DNA of 64,000 bases from assembly GCA_963969395.1 (NCBI GenBank), contig OZ017804.1:248001-312000 (forward strand), written 5' to 3'. The position numbers were made by a program, and so were the translations under genes. The notes beneath the pieces are model-generated. The model was not told the DNA's origin and searched no databases. It was given only the letters and a program-made list of their open reading frames with translations. Source of the DNA: Pseudoscleropodium purum (lineage: Eukaryota; Streptophyta; Bryopsida; Hypnales; Brachytheciaceae). Below, piece after piece: positions 59,391 to 64,000 of this stretch; within the stretch, counting starts at the first letter, position 1; each line of letters begins with the position of its first letter.

Positions 59391-59794
59391 GAATCCTTCG
59401 TATGACAGAATTGCAGGTGTTCATCCTTACTGTCAGCTGGTGTGGAAAGGGGGGATTCGAATTACAGTAACTTAACTTATGTTACGAGTGCGTTCGTTGC
59501 TTGCTTCGCAAAGCCCGCCAGCTGGAACTGAGGAAAGCGCAAGTACAATCCAGATCCGTATCCGAATGATGCGCATACGAACATGCGACAAGCGAGTGGA
59601 ACAGTGGTGACTGCGGAGTGCGGAGTGCGGATCTGCGCTTAGGTTTACGGAATTGCTGGAAAGGATTCGGAGAGTGGGTTGGGTATGTGTTGCATTGTTT
59701 AGCCTCTGCTACGACGGAGGGACGGAGGGACGGAGAGAAGAGAGGAGAGGGGAATCTCCCAGCTTGGGTCTTGGGAACGAGAGAAGTTTGCGCA

Positions 59795-62700
59795 ATGCCA
59801 TCGCTCGAGGCTCAGTATTGGGCTGACAGGGACTCGGAGGCGTGCGAGAGCGAGGAGGAGGATGAGGCAATTTCGGGATCGGGGTCAGGGTCGAGGTCGG
59901 GATCATCATCGGATGACGAGGACGCCGCGGGAGAAACGTCGGGGTCTGTGCCGATGTGGCCCCAGAGTTACAGGTGCATCCGTCATCACTGGGTTGCTGA
60001 TGGGGAGGGATCTCGACTTTGGCAAACTGCGATTCTTTTCGACTTCTTCTTGACGCTTGTGGAGTGCCTGCGCTTGCTGTTCATTCTCCGCTGTGTTTGT
60101 GAATGCATTTCGTGATGGCCCAAGGCATTGTTGCAAGTTTGTGTCGGGGCATCTTCCTCTGCTGTCTGTCTAGATTTGATGGAGCTGCAGCGTTTTCCTA
60201 TTTTGTTGTTGAATTTTTTCCTGAGGAGACGGGTTGTCGTTGTTGTTTCGGAGAGCGTGAAATTTTACGGATCTTGATTCTTTTTTGTCATGGTTGAAAC
60301 CGTAGTTTGAATGGAAACGAAAAAGGAAGGATTTGGAATTTGAAGCGCAAGTACAATTTTGCGTCGTTGCGGAAATTTGACTGGAAATTTGGATTTTGCT
60401 GTAGAATGTTTTCTGGAGCTACTGATTCTGTTAGAATTTTATGAATTGTGGCTCGTGCAGGCAATCTATGGACATGTACAGCATGTTGCAGTCTCCCAAC
60501 ATTAGCTTGTTCAGCCCAGGCGTAACGCATCGTCTTAGTTCTGCCCATTTGGCGCCCTTCCAAAGGGTATCTTCAGATGGACCTACCTCCGACACACAGC
60601 CTCTGAGGATCCCGTTTTTACAGGGAACAAGGGACAAGGAGGAAATTTTGCTCCCTTACTCCGACCCAATCCAAAAACTGGAGGGTCAATACATCGTGAA
60701 AGCAGATTCTGTCTATTTTGCCGCAGATGAAATAAGGCCTGGAAGTAGTCTATTACAGGGTCTCTTAAATGGTGAGTATCAGAGTCTTTCTTTTTTAACT
60801 TGGAAATCTTCCACGATCATGCAATTTAAGGGAGATTTGTTTATGTATTACTCGTCACTCAGTTGTGGAGATGGCTTACCCGTAAAGGCTTGGTTGATTC
60901 ATACAGCTCTCTTTTCGCTGTTACTGAATGTTTCTGTAGAATGGTCTCTTGTCTTTTCTGATTGTTCTCTACAACCTATGCCCTTGATGGGCAACGTTTA
61001 GAGCTACGGGTATATCATTCCATTTGCGAGTTTCATTTATGGGAGATTTGAGAGAGCATTTGAATGAAAAGTATCACAATTATTAAAGGTACACACCAAT
61101 TTGTCCATGACGGTCAATGAAATACATCGATGATTAGTCTTGGGTGTGGCAATTGGTCACGATGAGTATCTCGCCCAATGACTAGCCGAAATCAACTTGT
61201 ACTAAATTACATTTTCCTCGAAAATTCAGCTTCAGGGTGACAGTCTGTGGGGTTATTCTGTCTAGCACTTACTTAAGTCCTTGCATTTCTGGAGATTCAG
61301 AGTTTAATGATCTGCGCAGGAGCGAACGTGCTGGTAGGCGTGGGGATTTTGACCACTCCTTTTGCATTAATGCAAGCGGGGTCGATCAGTGTGTTGTACC
61401 TCTGCATACTGTCAATTATTTGCTTCTATACTGGAATTCTTCTGCGTCGCTGCTTGGAAAGTGGACCGGGCCTAGCCACTTATCCAGATATTGGCCAGGC
61501 AGCATTCGGTTATACTGGGCGCATTATAATCTCTGTAAGTTCTTCGACCTAGATTTTGCCATTTTTGCCCCTTTGAACTTCGCTCTTTCATCGTTGTGAA
61601 CCTGATTATCTTATCAGTAGCGTTCGAATATGTTGGCCTGCAAAATTTTTGAAAGCTGATGGTTCACAAAGTTGTTTTTACTCGGCGCACGTTGATGAAA
61701 GTTAGAACTACTCACTCAAGTGAATATTAGAATGGAGGGATTACGTTGATCGATTTAGTTAATCATGTCTGTTTTGCTGATGGATCCGTCTTCTAAGGCC
61801 TTGATACTTTTCTGATGCTATTTTGTCTCTTGATAAATAAACTACTCTTTCTGGTCTGGTCGTGTGCAGATTATTCTTTACATCGAGCTCTATGTAAGCA
61901 TACAGTACTTTAAATGCTTCTATTTTTGCATTTCGTTTGCAGTGCCTCACTCGCTTATTCTCTAAATATTTTTCTACTGCATGTCTTAGTAAAAAAGGAG
62001 ATTCAATGTACTTTTGCTTTGGATAAGCTTACATTGAATAGCATAACCTTGCATGTTTTTGTTGATGGGTTGGCTCAGGCATGCTGTGTTGAGTTCATAA
62101 TTTTGGAAGGAGATAATCTATCGAATCTCTTTCCGGGGGCGCATCTGTTTATTAAAGGCCTTCATATCGACTCCAAAACTGTCTTCTCTCTTCTTACTGC
62201 AATGTTAGTGCTACCTACGGTGTGGCTGCGGGATCTTAGCTACTTGTCCTATCTTTCAGGTTCATCACACGGAAATTCTTCTCATGTTGACTTGGATCAT
62301 GTTTAGGTTTTTCTTTTAAATGAACCTGTGATATTGAACTTCTCAGATCTATGTATTAGCTACCATGCAACTAATATGATTTATTACATTATTCATTTTA
62401 ATTGAGCAGTTGAATTATTGGGCGACACGGTCCTGGACAACTCGTGACAGCTGGTGCTCTACTCGCTTGTCTGTGTGATATTGTAACCCACTTAAGATAA
62501 CTGAATCTGTTGTAAGACATTCATACCTATCCGTAATTTTCTTATTAGGTTTTCTGTTTCTTTACTGAGTGCAGCTGGAGGCGTCACAGCATCAATAGTG
62601 GTGGTTTTCTCTGTTCTTTGGGTGGGAACATTAGATGGTGTAGGCTTCCATGAGACTGGACCGCTTTTCAAGTTTTCTGGTCTTCCTGTATCCATTGGGC

Positions 62701-63848
62701 TCTATGGTTTCTGTTACTCTGGACACTCTGTCTTCCCCAACATCTATTCCTCATTGCGGAATAGGAATGACTATAACAAAGTGTTAGGTGTAAGGTGCGC
62801 ACTCTAAAGCAGACAAGGATCAGGATGTAATTGTACCGTGGTTTCATGCACATTGCTAATGCAGAACGACGTAAACTGCTATTAGTTGCATGCTGAATTG
62901 CAATGAGCTCTCGTCACGCCTGCTAATATTAAAGATAATAATTGTTTTTTTACCCTGTATTGCAGCTTCACTTTGTGTACGTTTCTCTATGCTGGAATGG
63001 CAGTCATGGGATTCAAAATGTTTGGAGCAGAAACTGCATCTCAAATAACTCTCAATTTACCTAAGCAATTTGTGGCATCCAAATTAGCTCTTTGGACTAC
63101 GGTGGGCCATATTCTTCACTGCTGCCTCTCTTTTCCTGTGTAGTGTGAACATATTCCTACACCTTTTAGGGTCTTATTCTCACATCGGCAACCCCGTACA
63201 GTATTTGTGACTAGTCATCAACAAGAATGTGTGTAACTGGGATTCGCTAGGCCTGCTTAGTGTTGTGTTGGAAATTATAGCCTGATATTTTAGACCTGGT
63301 ACCCACCTTTGCGTGGATATGAGTGAGTCTCAGCATGAATTGTGAACTGAACTCGAGATGATTTTTGTGGGTGCGATGCAGGTGGTGAATCCTCTTACAA
63401 AATATCCTTTGAATTGATTCTTATGAGACACTAGTTGATTCTTTTGACGAGTTGATGTGCTTGTCTGGTGGTGTTTCAAAGGTTAGAAATAAGCTGAATA
63501 TTTCATCTAGTATAAGTTGTTTTCATGGTTTTGCATGGTCTCTCGGAAAGAAAATGTTTGTGTCCTTTTTTTAGACATAAATTTATGTCCCATGCATATA
63601 GGTGATTTTTCTTCGTGATGAGGGTCCCCTGTGTTGTGAGTGACTTGATATTTGCAACTATTTTTAAAGTCTGAATCCTCAACCTGAGGAATGCACATTT
63701 GCTCTATCGATGACACCAGTGGCACTAAGCTTGGAGGAACTACTACCACAAAACCCTGAAACCTGGAAATATCGTTTCCTGTCAATTTTTATACGCACTG
63801 CGCTTGTCTTATCCATCACTGGTGTGGCGGTTTTGGTGCCGTTTTTTG
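59795..63848 (+). CDS. AVT1: Vacuolar amino acid transporter, AVT1 clade (5' part, nine exons)
   Basis: This is an AAAP-family H+-coupled amino acid transporter of the plant AVT1 type, by family knowledge acting at the vacuolar membrane. Start ATG 59795 is the first Met in frame. Exons: 59795-59973, 60461-60771, 61320-61534, 61870-61893 (24 nt), 62079-62259, 62575-62794, 62966-63101, 63382-63401 (20 nt) and 63697-63848. Phases are consistent throughout, giving 479 residues plus one base. The N terminus is acidic/Ser-rich with the conserved '[14 protein letters not shown]'. Transmembrane part: '[20 protein letters not shown]', '[10 protein letters not shown]', '[19 protein letters not shown]', '[17 protein letters not shown]', '[11 protein letters not shown]' and '[20 protein letters not shown]'. 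The last intron starts at 63849; the remaining ~70 residues lie beyond the window. No stop or frameshift is seen, so it is probably functional. Gene symbol is to clade level only. Confidence 0.95.
63402..63696 (+). other. U12-type AT-AC intron in the transporter gene
   Basis: The intron begins ATATCCTTT, the exact minor-spliceosome AT-AC donor consensus, and ends in AC. A branch-point-like TCCTCAAC lies at 63676-63683, ~13 nt before the acceptor; it differs from the U12 consensus TCCTTAAC at one base. No GT donor exists near the exon end. Splicing here joins '...NPLTK' to 'FALSMTP' in frame, as the family requires. Confidence 0.88.
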
Positions 63849-64000
63849 GTGAGTCTTTTATTCAGTAGATAATCATCTGCGTTTCTGTTATCAAAGTAAG
63901 GAGCTGGTTAACTGGAACATTGATTTTCATAATTAGAGATATCCTCTAAATTCCAAGTCTAGTTTTCATGTTGTGTTTCTCCTTTGCCCTCTCACAAGTG

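Noticed and set aside
59618..59794. N-terminal extension of the transporter by 59 codons
   Set aside because: The open frame begins with GTG and contains no Met before 59795; conserved sequence starts downstream.
60772..61006. Exon 2 of the transporter extending to 61006
   Set aside because: It is intron read-through. GGTGAGTAT at 60771 is a strong donor and the protein continues correctly from 61320.

Overview
The window is nuclear DNA from a land plant. The evidence is a split gene with GT-AG introns for a plant-type vacuolar amino acid transporter (AVT1 clade), TTTAGGG-like (plant telomere type) repeats, layered LTR-type and hAT-type mobile DNA, and a long AT-rich intergenic background. 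I cannot name the species; a non-seed plant or a gymnosperm is possible, but nothing seen decides it.

Layout. 1-4.57 kb is AT-rich with no gene. 4.57-24.1 kb is a pile of old, decayed LTR-type units of one family (termini TGTTG...CAACA). They carry a gag-like gene full of stop codons and lie in both orientations. They are interrupted by a younger 3.27-kb unit (A, 10375-13648), a hAT-type MITE with an 8-bp target duplication (17968-18210), and a minus-strand Ty3/gypsy pol remnant (20.6-22.5 kb) split by a cluster of the same MITEs. 24.1-32.2 kb holds a small orphan ORF whose stop codon was hit by unit C (25618-32217); C in turn contains unit B in the opposite orientation (26026-29328). A, B and C are close relatives. 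Each starts TGTCGCAGC (CATCGCAGC in C), ends GCTGCGACA, has a 5-bp target duplication, and encodes one gag-like coiled-coil protein but no pol.

32.2-35.6 kb holds a degenerate ~181-bp tandem repeat, a MITE fragment and a short interstitial telomere-like tract. 35.5-43.0 kb is the most unusual part. It is a multi-exon locus encoding a ParB-like N-terminal domain, a long unknown region, an acidic/coiled-coil region and an FCP1-type HAD phosphatase-like domain. Seven in-frame stop codons interrupt it and all are TAG. Eleven copies of a 20-27-bp GC-rich palindrome lie around it: six just upstream, five at its introns, and none inside coding sequence.

43.2-44.2 kb is another old-family fragment. 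44.2-59.2 kb is gene-poor AT-rich DNA with three related dispersed repeats, a perfect 74-bp-arm hairpin MITE, short tandem repeats and a microsatellite. 59.2-64 kb is the one clearly intact gene, the AVT1-type transporter, which runs off the right edge. Nine exons are resolved with consistent phases, including a 24-nt exon, a 20-nt exon and a U12-type AT-AC intron.

Together this is a heterochromatin-like retroelement nest (4-32 kb) beside a decaying multi-domain locus with its own palindrome family, then a long repeat-rich spacer, then a housekeeping-type transporter gene.
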